The notes: a model not told the origin generated them from the sequence alone. A stretch of 64,000 bases of DNA from Microseira wollei NIES-4236 (GCF_020521235.1 NZ_BLAY01000024.1:1-64000); one strand, 5' to 3'. Shown: positions 1 to 9,731, counted from the stretch's first letter. Numbers and translations are program-made.

Positions 1-3000
1 GACAACTCAACGCCAAGGAAACAACATTACAAGCAGCTTTGGCAAAATTGGTGCAAATCGAAACCGAATTAGGCACAACTCAGGGACAACTCAACGCCAA
101 GGAAACAACATTACAAGCAGCTTTGGCAAAATTGGTGCAAATCGAAACCGAATTAGGCACAACTCAGGGACAACTCAACGCCAAGGAAACAACATTACAA
201 GCAGCTTTGGCGAAATTGGTGCAAGTCGAAACCGAATTAGGCACAACTCAGGGACAACTGGATAAGGCGCAGACTCAATTAAATATAGCGCAAGCAGAAT
301 TAGAGCGATCGCAAACAGAATTATCTCACACCCGCACTGAGAACGCAGCCCTCGCCGCCGAAATTGCGGCGATGAAATATTCTAAATTCTGGGAGTTGCG
401 ACAAAAATACTTGGCATTAAAACGCCGCCTGCGCTACCTGATCAAACCCTTTATATTTGCCATCGACTTTCCCACCAGTTGGAATATCGCCAATGGGAAT
501 TTTCAAATATGCGGTTGGTGCTGCAATACCCAAAATACCCAATCTAACATCCAAAGCATCCGCGCCAGAGTGGGAGAGCAAATTTTCCCAGGAAATTATG
601 GCATGGCGCGGTCAGATGTCGCCGCCGCGTATAGGGAAATTAAAGGTGCGGAAGCATCCGGATTTGCTATTCCAGTTTCCCTTAATTCGGGAAAGCACAA
701 CCTGGTACTAGAAGCGTTAACCGAACCGGGAAAATGGCAACGATTCGCCTCCTACTCCTTGGTAATTTCACCATTGTCAGCAGCAATTGACGCGCCAAAA
801 GATTGGGAACAGAAAAGCGGCACTATATTATTTTCAGGTTGGTGCTGTCATCCCCAGCAGAAAATTGAACAACTAGTCCTTTGCGTCGGCGATATTTCTG
901 TAGAATGCGCCTATGGAAATTACCGTCCAGATGTGGGGAAAGCTTACCCAGATTGGCAAGATAGCGCCGCCAGCGGATGGGAAGCAAACGCCGCCATTCC
1001 GCCGGGAAGTTGGCAAGTTTTGCTCAAAGCAACTTTGGAGAATGGAGAAGTAGCATTATTTCAAGCACCGCTACCTTTAATTGTGCGGCGAGACTTGGCG
1101 CTTGAGAATTGGAAAAACCAATTGCAGACAGCGACAAGATTTGTAGAAGTCGTCAGGAAAAAAATCTACGAAAGGCGCATCCGACTTGGGGGTAGGTTGC
1201 TACCAAATCCGGGAGAAATACCCCGCTTGGTGAGAAAAATTATTAGTCTTTATCGGGAACAACAGTCAAAGACAGAATTAGCGACCCCTGGGTTTAATAT
1301 TCCTCAACCCATAGAACCATACTCAGCTTGGTTGCAGGTTAACCAGTGGAATCAAACAGCAGAAGCATATCTGCTGGCGCGGTTAAATACCTGTCGGGGA
1401 ACATTGCCGAAAATATCGGTAGTGATGCCAGTTTATAACACTCCGGTCGAGTTTTTAGAGCGCGCGATCGCCAGCGTCACCAACCAAGTCTACCAAAACT
1501 GGGAACTCTGCATCGCCGACGACTATAGCAGCAACCCCGATATCCCAAAATTATTGCAAAAGTGGCTGACAAAAGATAACCGCATCCGCGTTATTTATCT
1601 GCCAAAAAACGGCAACATCAGCGCCGCCACCAACAGCGCCGCCAGCTTAGCAACCGGGGACTATTTGGTATTCTTAGACCACGACGACGAACTTACCCCC
1701 GATGCATTAGGGGAAGTCGCCTTATACTTAGCAGAAAATCCAGAAACCGACTTTCTTTATTCCGACGACGACAAAATCGACACCAACGGACAACGCTACG
1801 CACCTCAATTTAAACCCGATTGGTCGCCAGAATTGCTACTTTCCTACATGTACTTTAGCCACTTGTGCGCCGTCAAACGAAACTTATTTGAAACCCTGGG
1901 CGGAATGCGAGTCGGGTTTGAAGGTTCCCAAGATTACGACTTCGCCTTAAGGGCAACAGAAAAAACCAATAAAATCGCTCATTTACCCTTAGTCCTTTAT
2001 CACTGGCGCGCCACACCCGGATCGACCGCTATCACCGGCGCTGCAAAACCAAAAAGCTTCATCGCTGGAGAAAAAGCAGTGCAAGAAGCATTGCAGCGAC
2101 GAGGGATAAAAGGAACCGCTTATCAACCCGAATGGGCGCTGAGATTGGGATTAGGATTATATTCCCATAAATTCCCAGACACCGGCCCCTCGGTTGCAAT
2201 TGTTATTCCCACCAAAAACCAGGTAAGCTTACTGCAAAATTGCCTAACTTCCCTGGAAAAAACCACCTACCAAAATTACCAAGTCGTCGTCGTTGACAAC
2301 GAAAGCGACGAAGCGGAAACCTTAGCATATCTAGAACAAATTCCCCATCGCGTCTTAAAAGTGAAAAATCCCGATGGGAAATTCAACTTCGCCGCCATTA
2401 ACAACCGCGCCGCCGAACAATTCGAAACCGACTATCTGCTATTCCTCAACAACGACACCCAAGTCATATCCCCAGATTGGTTATCTCAAATGATAGGATA
2501 CGCCCAAATCGAAGGCGTCGGCGCAGTCGGTGCGAGATTGCTTTTTCCCGATGGCAGAGTGCAACATGCTGGAGTTATTCACGGGATGCATCACGGGTTA
2601 GCCGGACATGCATTTAAACTAATAAATAAAGACGACGGCGGATATCTTTCTTACGCCAAAGTGACGCGAAATTACTCCGCCGTCACCGCAGCTTGTCTGC
2701 TGACGCCGCGACAGTTATTCCTAGAATTAGGCGGATTTGACAAGATAGAATTCGCCGTCGCTTACAACGATGCAGATTACGGTTATCGATTGTTAGAAAA
2801 AGGGTATCGCTCCGTTTATTGTCCCACGGCAGAATTTATTCATTACGAGGGGAGTACGAGAGGATTTAGCGATAACCCCAAAGAAAGAGCAAACTATCGG
2901 CAAAAGTATGGAAAAAAAGTAGACTGCTTCTACAGTCCGCATCTTTCCTTAGAAAACGAACAGGTACAAATCCAAGCGCGACGGATTTTCACCGGGGATA

Positions 3001-4166
3001 TACCAACCCTAAAAATCCTCATGTGCAGCAACGATTTAAACTTCACAGGTGCGCCGCTGCATCAATACGAAATTGCCGTAAATCTTGCCAAAAAAGGAGC
3101 GATCAAACCCATCGCTTTCTGCGTCAATGAAGGACCATTGCGAGAAGTATACCAACAGCAGGGAATAGAAGTCATCGTGCGGGAACATCCCCTGGCGAAT
3201 ATTTATACCCGAGGTGCATACGACGAAGCACTGCAAAAGCTGGGAGAAGAAATTAAGCAACTCGATATCGATCTAATCTATGCCAATACCCTGAATAACT
3301 TTTTCATGGTAGATTGCGCCAAGAAAATCGGCATTCCTTGCGTTTGGAACCTGCACGAAAGCGAACCTTGGCAAACATATTTCAACCATTTCGGCGCAGA
3401 AATAGCATCCCGCGCCTTAGAATGCTTCGCTTATCCTTACCAGATCGTTTTTGTCGCCGATGCGACGCGGGACAGTTATTTACCGCTGAATACTCAGCAT
3501 AATTTTACCGTGATTCATAACGGTTTAGATATAGAACGATTGGATGCAGCAGCGCCAGGGTGGACGAAATTAGATGCGAGAAAATCTTTGGAAGTGGAAC
3601 CCGAAGATGTGGTAATTTTGCTATTGGGGACAGTATGCGATCGCAAAGGACAACAAGACCTAGTTCGCGCCCTCTCCCACCTACCCCAACAACACCATAC
3701 CAACATTCGCTGCTTCATCGTCGGCGATCGCCCAAATTACTACAGTCGCCAACTGGCAAAATTAGCAGCAGAACTACCATCATCCTTACAACGGCGATTA
3801 ACAATAGTACCAGAAACGGCAGATACAGCCAGATATTACCAAGCCGCCGATATCTTTGTCTGCACTTCCCGCATCGAAAGCTATCCCAGAGTGATTTTAG
3901 AAGCAATGGCGTATAACCTACCCATCATCACCACCCCCGTATTCGGGATTAAAGAACAAGTCCGTCCCGGAGTCAACGGGATATTTTATCCACCAGGAAA
4001 TGCGGCAGAATTAGCGAGTGCGATCGCATCCCTCCTAAATAATAAATCCCTCCGCGAACAAATGGCCCAAAACTCCCGTTACGTCCTCCAATCTTTAACC
4101 ACCTTTGACGAAATGACCCAAGCTTATGCCCAAATTTTCCGCGAAGCTTATCTTAGCCAAAAATAG
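1..4166 (+). CDS. Multi-domain glycosyltransferase (coiled coil, two beta modules, GT2-GT2-GT4), 5' end outside window
   Basis: A very large glycan-assembly enzyme, probably cytoplasmic or membrane-associated. The frame is open at the left edge, so the true start lies upstream; the TTG at 39 is only an internal codon. In order: a repetitive coiled coil (to about 360); two related beta-rich modules (about 460-760 and 780-1090), each with a GWC core, an R.DV motif and an SG(F/W) motif; a GT2 domain (about 1408-2120, VVMPVYN, FLDHDDE); a second GT2 (about 2190-2900, VIPTKN, FLNNDTQ); and a GT4 domain (about 3008-4150, HNGLD, E-x7-E in ESYPRVILEA). Three catalytic domains suggest it adds several sugars to one acceptor. 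The next gene carries the same beta module and overlaps its 3' end by 41 bp. Sugar donors and acceptor cannot be told from sequence. Confidence 0.9.
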   Translation, partial: QLNAKETTLQAALAKLVQIETELGTTQGQLNAKETTLQAALAKLVQIETELGTTQGQLNAKETTLQAALAKLVQVETELGTTQGQLDKAQTQLNIAQAELERSQTELSHTRTENAALAAEIAAMKYSKFWELRQKYLALKRRLRYLIKPFIFAIDFPTSWNIANGNFQICGWCCNTQNTQSNIQSIRARVGEQIFPGNYGMARSDVAAAYREIKGAEASGFAIPVSLNSGKHNLVLEALTEPGKWQRFASYSLVISPLSAAIDAPKDWEQKSGTILFSGWCCHPQQKIEQLVLCVGDISVECAYGNYRPDVGKAYPDWQDSAASGWEANAAIPPGSWQVLLKATLENGEVALFQAPLPLIVRRDLALENWKNQLQTATRFVEVVRKKIYERRIRLGGRLLPNPGEIPRLVRKIISLYREQQSKTELATPGFNIPQPIEPYSAWLQVNQWNQTAEAYLLARLNTCRGTLPKISVVMPVYNTPVEFLERAIASVTNQVYQNWELCIADDYSSNPDIPKLLQKWLTKDNRIRVIYLPKNGNISAATNSAASLATGDYLVFLDHDDELTPDALGEVALYLAENPETDFLYSDDDKIDTNGQRYAPQFKPDWSPELLLSYMYFSHLCAVKRNLFETLGGMRVGFEGSQDYDFALRATEKTNKIAHLPLVLYHWRATPGSTAITGAAKPKSFIAGEKAVQEALQRRGIKGTAYQPEWALRLGLGLYSHKFPDTGPSVAIVIPTKNQVSLLQNCLTSLEKTTYQNYQVVVVDNESDEAETLAYLEQIPHRVLKVKNPDGKFNFAAINNRAAEQFETDYLLFLNNDTQVISPDWLSQMIGYAQIEGVGAVGARLLFPDGRVQHAGVIHGMHHGLAGHAFKLINKDDGGYLSYAKVTRNYSAVTAACLLTPRQLFLELGGFDKIEFAVAYNDADYGYRLLEKGYRSVYCPTAEFIHYEGSTRGFSDNPKERANYRQKYGKKVDCFYSPHLSLENEQVQIQARRIFTGDIPTLKILMCSNDLNFTGAPLHQYEIAVNLAKKGAIKPIAFCVNEGPLREVYQQQGIEVIVREHPLANIYTRGAYDEALQKLGEEIKQLDIDLIYANTLNNFFMVDCAKKIGIPCVWNLHESEPWQTYFNHFGAEIASRALECFAYPYQIVFVADATRDSYLPLNTQHNFTVIHNGLDIERLDAAAPGWTKLDARKSLEVEPEDVVILLLGTVCDRKGQQDLVRALSHLPQQHHTNIRCFIVGDRPNYYSRQLAKLAAELPSSLQRRLTIVPETADTARYYQAADIFVCTSRIESYPRVILEAMAYNLPIITTPVFGIKEQVRPGVNGIFYPPGNAAELASAIASLLNNKSLREQMAQNSRYVLQSLTTFDEMTQAYAQIFREAYLSQK
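3..254 (+). repeat. 84-bp tandem repeat coding for coiled coil (3 units visible)
   Basis: Three near-identical 84-bp units start at 3, 87 and 171; only the third shows substitutions. Each encodes 28 residues (four heptads) including AKLVQIETELGTTQGQLNAK. The array runs off the left edge, so copy number is unknown. Near-identity at DNA level indicates recent expansion or homogenisation. Confidence 0.95.
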
Positions 4167-5394
4167 ATTATCAAAAATAATCCATCCTTCCCTCAAACAT
4201 AAACTTCGACAGTTCAAAATCAAACTAATATATATATCCCGATTATATGGAATAGCAAAAATGTTTAACCTCGATACCCCAACGAATAAAAAAATAAGCT
4301 ATATCACCAATTTTTCCGGGTGGTTCATACCTGAAGAAAATCAAAAAGTACGGCTGAATGTATCCCTGAACGGTAAAACCTATGTTACTCTATCTCATGG
4401 AATCCTCCGCCCCGATGTAGCAGCAGCTTTTCCCCAACAAGAAAATGCATTAAACAGCGGTTTTTCAGGGGATATTCTCATTCCCCATACAATCAAACCA
4501 GGGGAAATTATAGAAATTGAAATCTCCGAACAAAATCAAAATATTTCATTATTAAAAAAAGAATTTACCTTGGTGGCTAATGAAAGCCAACAACTGCAAC
4601 CCAGAAAGCGAAAATTTGAACTAAAACAATTGCTATATTGCCCAGAATGTGGAAGCAAACTAAATCAAATAGATCGGTCGTGCGGAGTTTGCAATTATCC
4701 AGTTTATACCAGAGGCAATACCCCCCACATCCTGCAAAAAGGAGATTTGCCATTTCTCAGGCTAACAGAAACCGAAAAAACCCATCCCTATTCCCCCTAT
4801 GTTATTGAACTTTTGACTAAAATAGGAGATGGACTCGTTCTAGACTTTGGTGCAGGAAACACCCCCGAAGGCGACCTAAGACCCAATATTTGCTATCTTG
4901 ACGTACAGCAATATCCCCACACCGATATTGTATGCAACACAACCAAATTACCTTTTCCAGATGCCATCTTTGACGCAGTTATCAGTCAAGCAGTATTTGA
5001 ACACATACCCAATCCATTCCTAACCGCTAAAGAATTACATCGAATTTTAAAGCCAGGGGGTATAATCTTTATCGATACAGCTTTTATGCAGCCACTACAC
5101 GGCGATCCCAGTCACTACTTTAACATGACACTGCACGGCCTTCGTTTAGTAATGTCTGATTTTGAAGAGTTACGCAGTGGAATTAGACCTTATCAGTATC
5201 CTTCCTTTGGATTTATCATGCAGCTCGAAGCCGTTTTACCCTATATTACTCAACAAGCGTGGAAAAATAAATTACAAGATTGGCGTGAATTCCTTTTAAA
5301 AGAAGGTAAAAATCTAGACATGGCCCTGGGAAAAAAAGGTCGAGAAATTGTGGCAGCCGGAGTATTTTTTGAAGGTATAAAAGCAGTAAAATAA
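4126..5394 (+). CDS. SAM-dependent methyltransferase with N-terminal beta module and zinc ribbon
   Basis: Class I methyltransferase, probably acting on a glycan or lipid-linked sugar given its neighbours. The N-terminus has a basic helix, then a module (about 4270-4570) with FSGW, RPDVAAAFP and NSGFSGD, matching the two modules of the preceding enzyme. A four-cysteine ribbon follows (CPEC and CGVC, about 4640-4695). The catalytic domain has VLDFGAGN (SAM binding, near 4837), a later acidic residue in the LDVQQYPH segment, and FDAVISQAVFEHIPNP before LKPGG. ATG 4126 overlaps the upstream gene by 41 bp; ATG 4261 is possible but would remove the basic helix that precedes the module in both proteins. 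The next gene starts in a TAATG overlap, so translation is probably coupled. Confidence 0.85.
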   Translation: MPKFSAKLILAKNRLSKIIHPSLKHKLRQFKIKLIYISRLYGIAKMFNLDTPTNKKISYITNFSGWFIPEENQKVRLNVSLNGKTYVTLSHGILRPDVAAAFPQQENALNSGFSGDILIPHTIKPGEIIEIEISEQNQNISLLKKEFTLVANESQQLQPRKRKFELKQLLYCPECGSKLNQIDRSCGVCNYPVYTRGNTPHILQKGDLPFLRLTETEKTHPYSPYVIELLTKIGDGLVLDFGAGNTPEGDLRPNICYLDVQQYPHTDIVCNTTKLPFPDAIFDAVISQAVFEHIPNPFLTAKELHRILKPGGIIFIDTAFMQPLHGDPSHYFNMTLHGLRLVMSDFEELRSGIRPYQYPSFGFIMQLEAVLPYITQQAWKNKLQDWREFLLKEGKNLDMALGKKGREIVAAGVFFEGIKAVK

Positions 5395-6146
5395 TGGGAT
5401 GTGAAATAGATTTTCTGATAATAGGCGCGCAAAAATGTGGCACAACATCCTTGTACAACTACCTAATTCAACATCCGCAAGTAGTACCCGCGCGCACAAA
5501 AGAAGTGCATTATTTTGACCTAAACTTTGACAAAGGAATCTCATGGTATCAAGACCAATTTCACCCAGTTGATCGCCAAAATAAAATGCTCGCCGGAGAA
5601 GCTAGCCCCTACTACATCTTTCATCCATTAGTGGCGAAAAGAGTACAACAAATATTGCCAAAAGTCAAGATAATTATATTATTGAGAAACCCAGTAGAGC
5701 GAGGGATATCCCATTACTATCACGAAGTAAGATTGGGAGTAGAAGACAAAGGGATAGAGGAAGCGATCGCATCCGAACCCACCCGCCTAGCAGGCGAAAC
5801 CGAAAAGATCGTAGAAAACCCCAACTATTACAGCTTCAACCACCAACACTACACCTACCTTTCCAGAGGCATATACCTAGACCAGATCAAAAACTGGATG
5901 AACTTCTTCCCCAAACAACAAATTTTAATCATCAAAAGCGAAGACCTATACAACCACCCGCCAACCATCCTAAATCAAGTCTGTAACTTCCTAGAAATAC
6001 CCCCATATCAACTCCCAGACTATGGTAAATATAATGCAGGAGAATACCCACCCATCGACCCAGCAATGTACCAACGCTTACAAACCTACTTCCAACCACA
6101 CAATCAAAACCTAGAAAACTACCTAAACACAACCCTTAACTGGTAA
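5394..6146 (+). CDS. Sulfotransferase (PAPS-dependent, Sulfotransfer_1 type)
   Basis: Predicted to transfer sulfate from PAPS to a sugar hydroxyl. The 5'-phosphosulfate loop is FLIIGAQKCGTTSLYNYL at residues 6-23, and the 3'-phosphate site is IIILLRNPVERGISHYYHE. A candidate base and substrate region follows in NYYSFNHQHYTYLSRGIY. The 250-residue length and the C-terminal YLNTTLNW end suit the cytoplasmic bacterial heparan-sulfotransferase-like group. The start overlaps the methyltransferase stop by one base (TAATG), so the two are co-translated. With the preceding transferases this points to a sulfated extracellular polysaccharide, a common feature of cyanobacterial sheaths; the actual substrate is inference. 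Confidence 0.9.
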   Translation: MGCEIDFLIIGAQKCGTTSLYNYLIQHPQVVPARTKEVHYFDLNFDKGISWYQDQFHPVDRQNKMLAGEASPYYIFHPLVAKRVQQILPKVKIIILLRNPVERGISHYYHEVRLGVEDKGIEEAIASEPTRLAGETEKIVENPNYYSFNHQHYTYLSRGIYLDQIKNWMNFFPKQQILIIKSEDLYNHPPTILNQVCNFLEIPPYQLPDYGKYNAGEYPPIDPAMYQRLQTYFQPHNQNLENYLNTTLNW

Positions 6147-6160
6147 CAAAACCAAACACC

Positions 6161-6204
6161 TCTTCTTCTCTCTTCCTTCGTGTCCTTCGCGCCTTCGCGG
6201 TTCA
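6161..6204. repeat. Dispersed CTTCCTTCG..CCTTCGCGG repeat
   Basis: A pyrimidine-rich repeat ending CCTTCGCGCCTTCGCGGTTCA. A close relative lies at about 34131-34177, inside the helicase gene. Read on the minus strand such repeats give NREDAKxAK-like peptides often seen as spurious cyanobacterial ORFs (recalled, not searched). Confidence 0.7.
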
Positions 6205-6227
6205 ATAATTCAATAAATTAGATCCCA

Positions 6228-7508
6228 ATGAGAATCCTATTTTTACATCCCAACTTTCCCGCCCAATTTCGCCACGTCGCCGCATTATTAGGTCAAGACC
6301 CCAACAACGAAGTAGTCTTTGCTACCAAAGTCGAAAACCCAGAGTGGCAAATTCCCGGAGTCCGCAAAGTCATGTTTCAACCGAGTCGCACCCCCCGCGC
6401 CGAAACCCACCACTACGTGCGATTCCTAGAAAGCGGCGTCCTGCACGGACAAGCAGTATTCCGAGTAGCAGAACAACTCAAATCAGAAGGATTTGTCCCC
6501 GACATCGTCTACGGACATTCCGGGTGGGGACCCACCTTATTCGTCAAAGACGCCTTCCCAAACGCCGTCCTGCTATGCTACTTCGAGTGGTTTTACCACT
6601 CCATCGGTTCCGACGCCGACTTTGACCCGGCAGACCCCCTCACAGTCGATGACATGGCGCGCATCAGAATCAAAAACGCCCCCATATTAATCGACTTATA
6701 CAGCTGCGACTGGGGCATCTCCCCCACCCACTGGCAACAATCCCAATTTCCCAAAGAATTCCATAGTAAAATCAGCGTCCTCCACGACGGCGTCGATACC
6801 GACTACTTCCAACCCAACCCAGACGCCAAACTCATCCTACCCAACCTCGACTTATCAGACGCAGACGAAATTGTCACCTACGTAGGACGAGGCATGGAAC
6901 CCTATCGCGGCTTTCCAGAATTTATCGAATCCCTCGCCTACCTGCAAGAACGCCGTCCCAACTGCCACGTAGTAATTGTCGGTTCAGATCGCGTCTGCTA
7001 CGGCAAATCCCTACCCAACGGCGAAACCTACAAACAGCAGATGCTGAAAAAAGTCCCCTTAGACTTATCGCGGGTTCACTTCGTCGGCACCTTACCCTAC
7101 GGACTGTACCTGAAAGTAATTCAAGCATCCTCAGTTCACGTTTATTTAACCCGACCTTTTGTATTATCTTGGTCAATGATTGAATCGATGTCCACCGGGT
7201 GTTTAGTCGTGGGATCGGATACGCCACCCGTGCGCGAAGTGATTCAGGATGGAGAAAATGGCTTGCTAGTAGATTTCTTCTCCCCCAAGCAAATAGCTGA
7301 CCGCATTTGCGAAGTATTAGACCATCCTACCCGCATGGCAGAAATCCGCGCCAAAGCAAGACAAACCGCCGTAGAAAAATATGCCCACCAACAGTTGCTA
7401 CCCCGCCACATCCAACTAATTCAAGATGTGGCAAATCGATCCTTCCCACCCGACCTCAGCAAAACCAGTTACCAATTGACACAGGGTCAGGATTTAGCGG
7501 TGCGGTAG
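6228..7508 (+). CDS. Glycosyltransferase family 4
   Basis: GT-B fold retaining glycosyltransferase of 426 residues. The N-terminus MRILFLHPNFPAQFRHVAALL is typical of GT4 Rossmann domains (the last base pairs of that stretch lie near 6290). Donor-domain landmarks are VLHDGVDTDYFQP, TYVGRGMEPYRGFPEFIESL, VVIVGSDR and SWSMIESMSTGCLVVGSDTPPVREVI, where the E-x7-E pattern is relaxed. ATG 6228 is chosen because it begins the conserved strand; there is no clear Shine-Dalgarno sequence. It lies 81 bp after the sulfotransferase, the gap being filled by a dispersed repeat, and is the last gene of this first glycan block. The donor sugar is unknown. Confidence 0.9.
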   Translation: MRILFLHPNFPAQFRHVAALLGQDPNNEVVFATKVENPEWQIPGVRKVMFQPSRTPRAETHHYVRFLESGVLHGQAVFRVAEQLKSEGFVPDIVYGHSGWGPTLFVKDAFPNAVLLCYFEWFYHSIGSDADFDPADPLTVDDMARIRIKNAPILIDLYSCDWGISPTHWQQSQFPKEFHSKISVLHDGVDTDYFQPNPDAKLILPNLDLSDADEIVTYVGRGMEPYRGFPEFIESLAYLQERRPNCHVVIVGSDRVCYGKSLPNGETYKQQMLKKVPLDLSRVHFVGTLPYGLYLKVIQASSVHVYLTRPFVLSWSMIESMSTGCLVVGSDTPPVREVIQDGENGLLVDFFSPKQIADRICEVLDHPTRMAEIRAKARQTAVEKYAHQQLLPRHIQLIQDVANRSFPPDLSKTSYQLTQGQDLAVR

Positions 7509-7935
7509 AAAAAATTTGCCAAATCTTGCAGCAGAAGGTTCACAAACTCCGGTATGATAACCATCGTTGTTAAAAATTTCCTATAGAAGGGGAACTATAA
7601 CAGCAGTGCCACAGTCATGAAAGCTTACGCAAAAAACTAAAGAAACTGGGTTGCTAGCCAAGTCCGGCGTTGCTGAAAAGATTTATTCTCGTTTGAGAAA
7701 CCCGGTTTGAAGCGTCAGTATTATTCATGGGGCGGCAACAATCTTTAGCTGGGGCGCTGTCTAAGTAATTGGAGAGAATCAATGATGCAAGCTATACTAC
7801 TGGAGGCTCTGCCAGCGAAACCAACCGAGAAATCTGGCTGGTCAGCTCAATCGGCAAGCAGCCATTGTAGAAACTTTGTCGGATATATCATCAACATATC
7901 CAGTACACGACTACAAAATGAGGAGTGAACGATAA
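7509..7935. other. 427-bp gap upstream of the RTX gene
   Basis: Holds a short candidate ORF (7782-7928) and fragments of the AAACCCGGTTT repeat near 7700. I see no convincing promoter or terminator hairpin. It probably contains the RTX promoter and 5' leader. Confidence 0.4.
7782..7928 (+). CDS. Short upstream ORF, 48 residues, unknown
   Basis: Begins ATGATGCAAGCT after a GGAGAG ribosome-binding site (7771-7776) and ends with TGA 7 bp before the RTX start codon. The RTX ribosome-binding site (GAGGAG, 7920-7925) sits in its last codons, so translating it could affect RTX initiation. It begins MMQAILLEALPAKPTEK; no family is recognised. It may be a leader peptide or chance. Confidence 0.3.
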   Translation: MMQAILLEALPAKPTEKSGWSAQSASSHCRNFVGYIINISSTRLQNEE

Positions 7936-9414
7936 ATGGCTGAGATTATACTTGCGCCGGGACCCGACAACACGATAGTCGGTGCTGCTGGCGATACAAT
8001 ATATGGACTGCAAGGGGATGACACGATCAGAGCCTTGTCGGGAAACGTCATACTTTATGGCGGTAAAGACAACGATAGCCTACTCGGCAGTGGCCCCAAC
8101 AGTACGCTTTATGGCGACAAAGGTAGTGACTACCTCACCAGCGTCAGCCAAAGTTTTTTGATCGGCGGTGATGATAACGACACCCTGAAAGCAACTTTTT
8201 CCGATACCTTGTACGGCAGTGCGGGCAACGACAGCTTGATCGCCGCTCAAAGCAGTATCCTGTATGGCGGTAAGGGTAAGGACAACATGGTCGGCGCGGC
8301 GGGTGCGACGCTCTACGGTGACGCCGATGATGACAATCTCGTTGGTGCAGGCGGCGGTTTGTTGTACGGCGATGATGCCAAGGGAGAGAAATCCGGTAAC
8401 GATACGATCGCCGCTCTTGGTGGAGATACGGTGTATGCCGGTCAAGGGGACGACAACATCACAGTCAAGGCATCAGGGGCAATCATTTTCGCTGGTCAGG
8501 GTGCTGACACCATCGCGCTTGACGCTGCGGTGCAAGGCAACGTCACCGTTTTAGGTGGTCAAGACGATGACATCATCATTGGTAAAGGCGGTCGCAGCGT
8601 CCTGAAAGGCGACAAGGGCAACGACTCCCTAGTTGGGTCAGAAGGTGCCCCTGGTGCTAATAGCGACTCCCTCTATGGTGGTGCCGGTGCCGACACCCTT
8701 GTAGGTACTACTCAGAAGGACTTTTTAGTCGGTGGCGATACTACAACTACTAACGACACCGCACCTGGTGCCGACGTTATCGACTGCAAAGCTGGCGAAG
8801 ACACCGTCTACGGTGGTGGTGGTAATGACAATATAAACGCTGGCAGCGAAAACGATCTCGTCTATGGCGGTAGCGGCGGTGACACCATAATAGCTGGGAT
8901 AGGTGACGACAAAATGTTTGGTGGTGCTGGTAATGACAGCATCTTCGGTGGCGATGGCAAGGACAGCCTCACTGGGGATGATGGCAACGACACCTTGATT
9001 GGTGGCAGGGAAAACGACGTCATCACTGGTGGTGGTGGAGCCGACTTCTTTGTTTACACCAAAATTGAGCTTCCTGACGGCAATCCATTAGGGGCAAGCA
9101 AAGTCACCAACTTAACCGAACTTGGGCTAGACACCATCCTAGACTTTCAGTCAGGTGTAGACAAGATAGTTCTAGGAAAAGACTTGTTTGGCGATCCGTT
9201 AAACGATCCAACCAAGACACCAGGAGTTGCAGTCGTTACATCCGTCGATGCGGCTAAGCTTGCCGTTGCACCCCTGGTTTTAGACAAGAGTACTGGTTTC
9301 CTCTACTTCAATCAAAATCTTGGTCAGCCAGACTTTGGTACTTTTGCAGAGGGCAAGTTCCTCTTTTTACAAAATGCTACCACCCTCACCAACACCGACT
9401 TCATCATCGTTTAG
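7936..9414 (+). CDS. RTX (hemolysin-type calcium-binding repeat) secreted protein
   Basis: A 492-residue acidic protein made almost wholly of GGxGxDxL nonapeptide repeats, which fold as a calcium-binding parallel beta roll outside the cell. It has no N-terminal signal peptide, as expected for type I secretion. The last 120 residues change to a conserved tail (FFVYTKIE, LDTILDFQSGVDKIVL, GFLYFNQN, FLFLQNATTLTNTDFIIV) resembling the C-terminal export region of cyanobacterial RTX proteins; the split RTX gene at 48026-50712 has a homologous tail. No enzyme domain is visible, so a structural or surface role is likelier than toxicity. A GAGGAG site lies 10 bp before ATG 7936. The exporter genes at 12912-19024 are the probable secretion partners. 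Confidence 0.93.
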   Translation: MAEIILAPGPDNTIVGAAGDTIYGLQGDDTIRALSGNVILYGGKDNDSLLGSGPNSTLYGDKGSDYLTSVSQSFLIGGDDNDTLKATFSDTLYGSAGNDSLIAAQSSILYGGKGKDNMVGAAGATLYGDADDDNLVGAGGGLLYGDDAKGEKSGNDTIAALGGDTVYAGQGDDNITVKASGAIIFAGQGADTIALDAAVQGNVTVLGGQDDDIIIGKGGRSVLKGDKGNDSLVGSEGAPGANSDSLYGGAGADTLVGTTQKDFLVGGDTTTTNDTAPGADVIDCKAGEDTVYGGGGNDNINAGSENDLVYGGSGGDTIIAGIGDDKMFGGAGNDSIFGGDGKDSLTGDDGNDTLIGGRENDVITGGGGADFFVYTKIELPDGNPLGASKVTNLTELGLDTILDFQSGVDKIVLGKDLFGDPLNDPTKTPGVAVVTSVDAAKLAVAPLVLDKSTGFLYFNQNLGQPDFGTFAEGKFLFLQNATTLTNTDFIIV

Positions 9415-9475
9415 TAGGTTGTAGAAGTAGGTACTAGGTTGGGTTGAACCCAGTGAACCCCGATATAAACCAAGC

Positions 9476-9506
9476 ATCCCGGTTTCTTCAAGAAACCGGG
9501 ATTTTT
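9476..9506 (+). terminator. Rho-independent terminator after the RTX gene
   Basis: Arms 9476-9488 and 9490-9502 are perfectly complementary (ATCCCGGTTTCTT core) and are followed by TTTT. The sequence belongs to the dispersed CCCGGTTTCTT repeat family also used at 50745-50773. Confidence 0.85.
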
Positions 9507-9570
9507 AATCGCCAAATTATTAACTTTCTGAAGTTGGGTTTCCTTACCTCAACCCAACCTACAATTCTAA

Positions 9571-9731
9571 TTAACCCAAGTTGCTAGTTATAACTCTCGT
9601 GGGTTGCACAGCAGAAGCTAATCGCAAGCTTGCTAATTGCTGATGGGAATATTTTTCGGTTCTACCAGCCATTAGCTATTAGCCATTAGCCTGTCTTCAG
9701 CCCTCAAAAGATAACTAGCAACTTGCGTTAA
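9571..9731. mobile_element. MITE-like element with 21-bp inverted ends, copy A
   Basis: The left end 9571-9591 and right end 9711-9731 are inverted copies matching at 20 of 21 positions (left core TAACCCAAGTTGCTAGTTAT). The interior of about 120 bp has CTAAT/ATTAGC-type motifs and no ORF. Related ends occur at 19030/19143, 36261/36430 and 54027/54216. Confidence 0.7.

Noticed and set aside
8080-8445. Minus-strand 121-residue frame opposite the RTX gene
   Set aside because: Antisense of RTX repeats with no family features.
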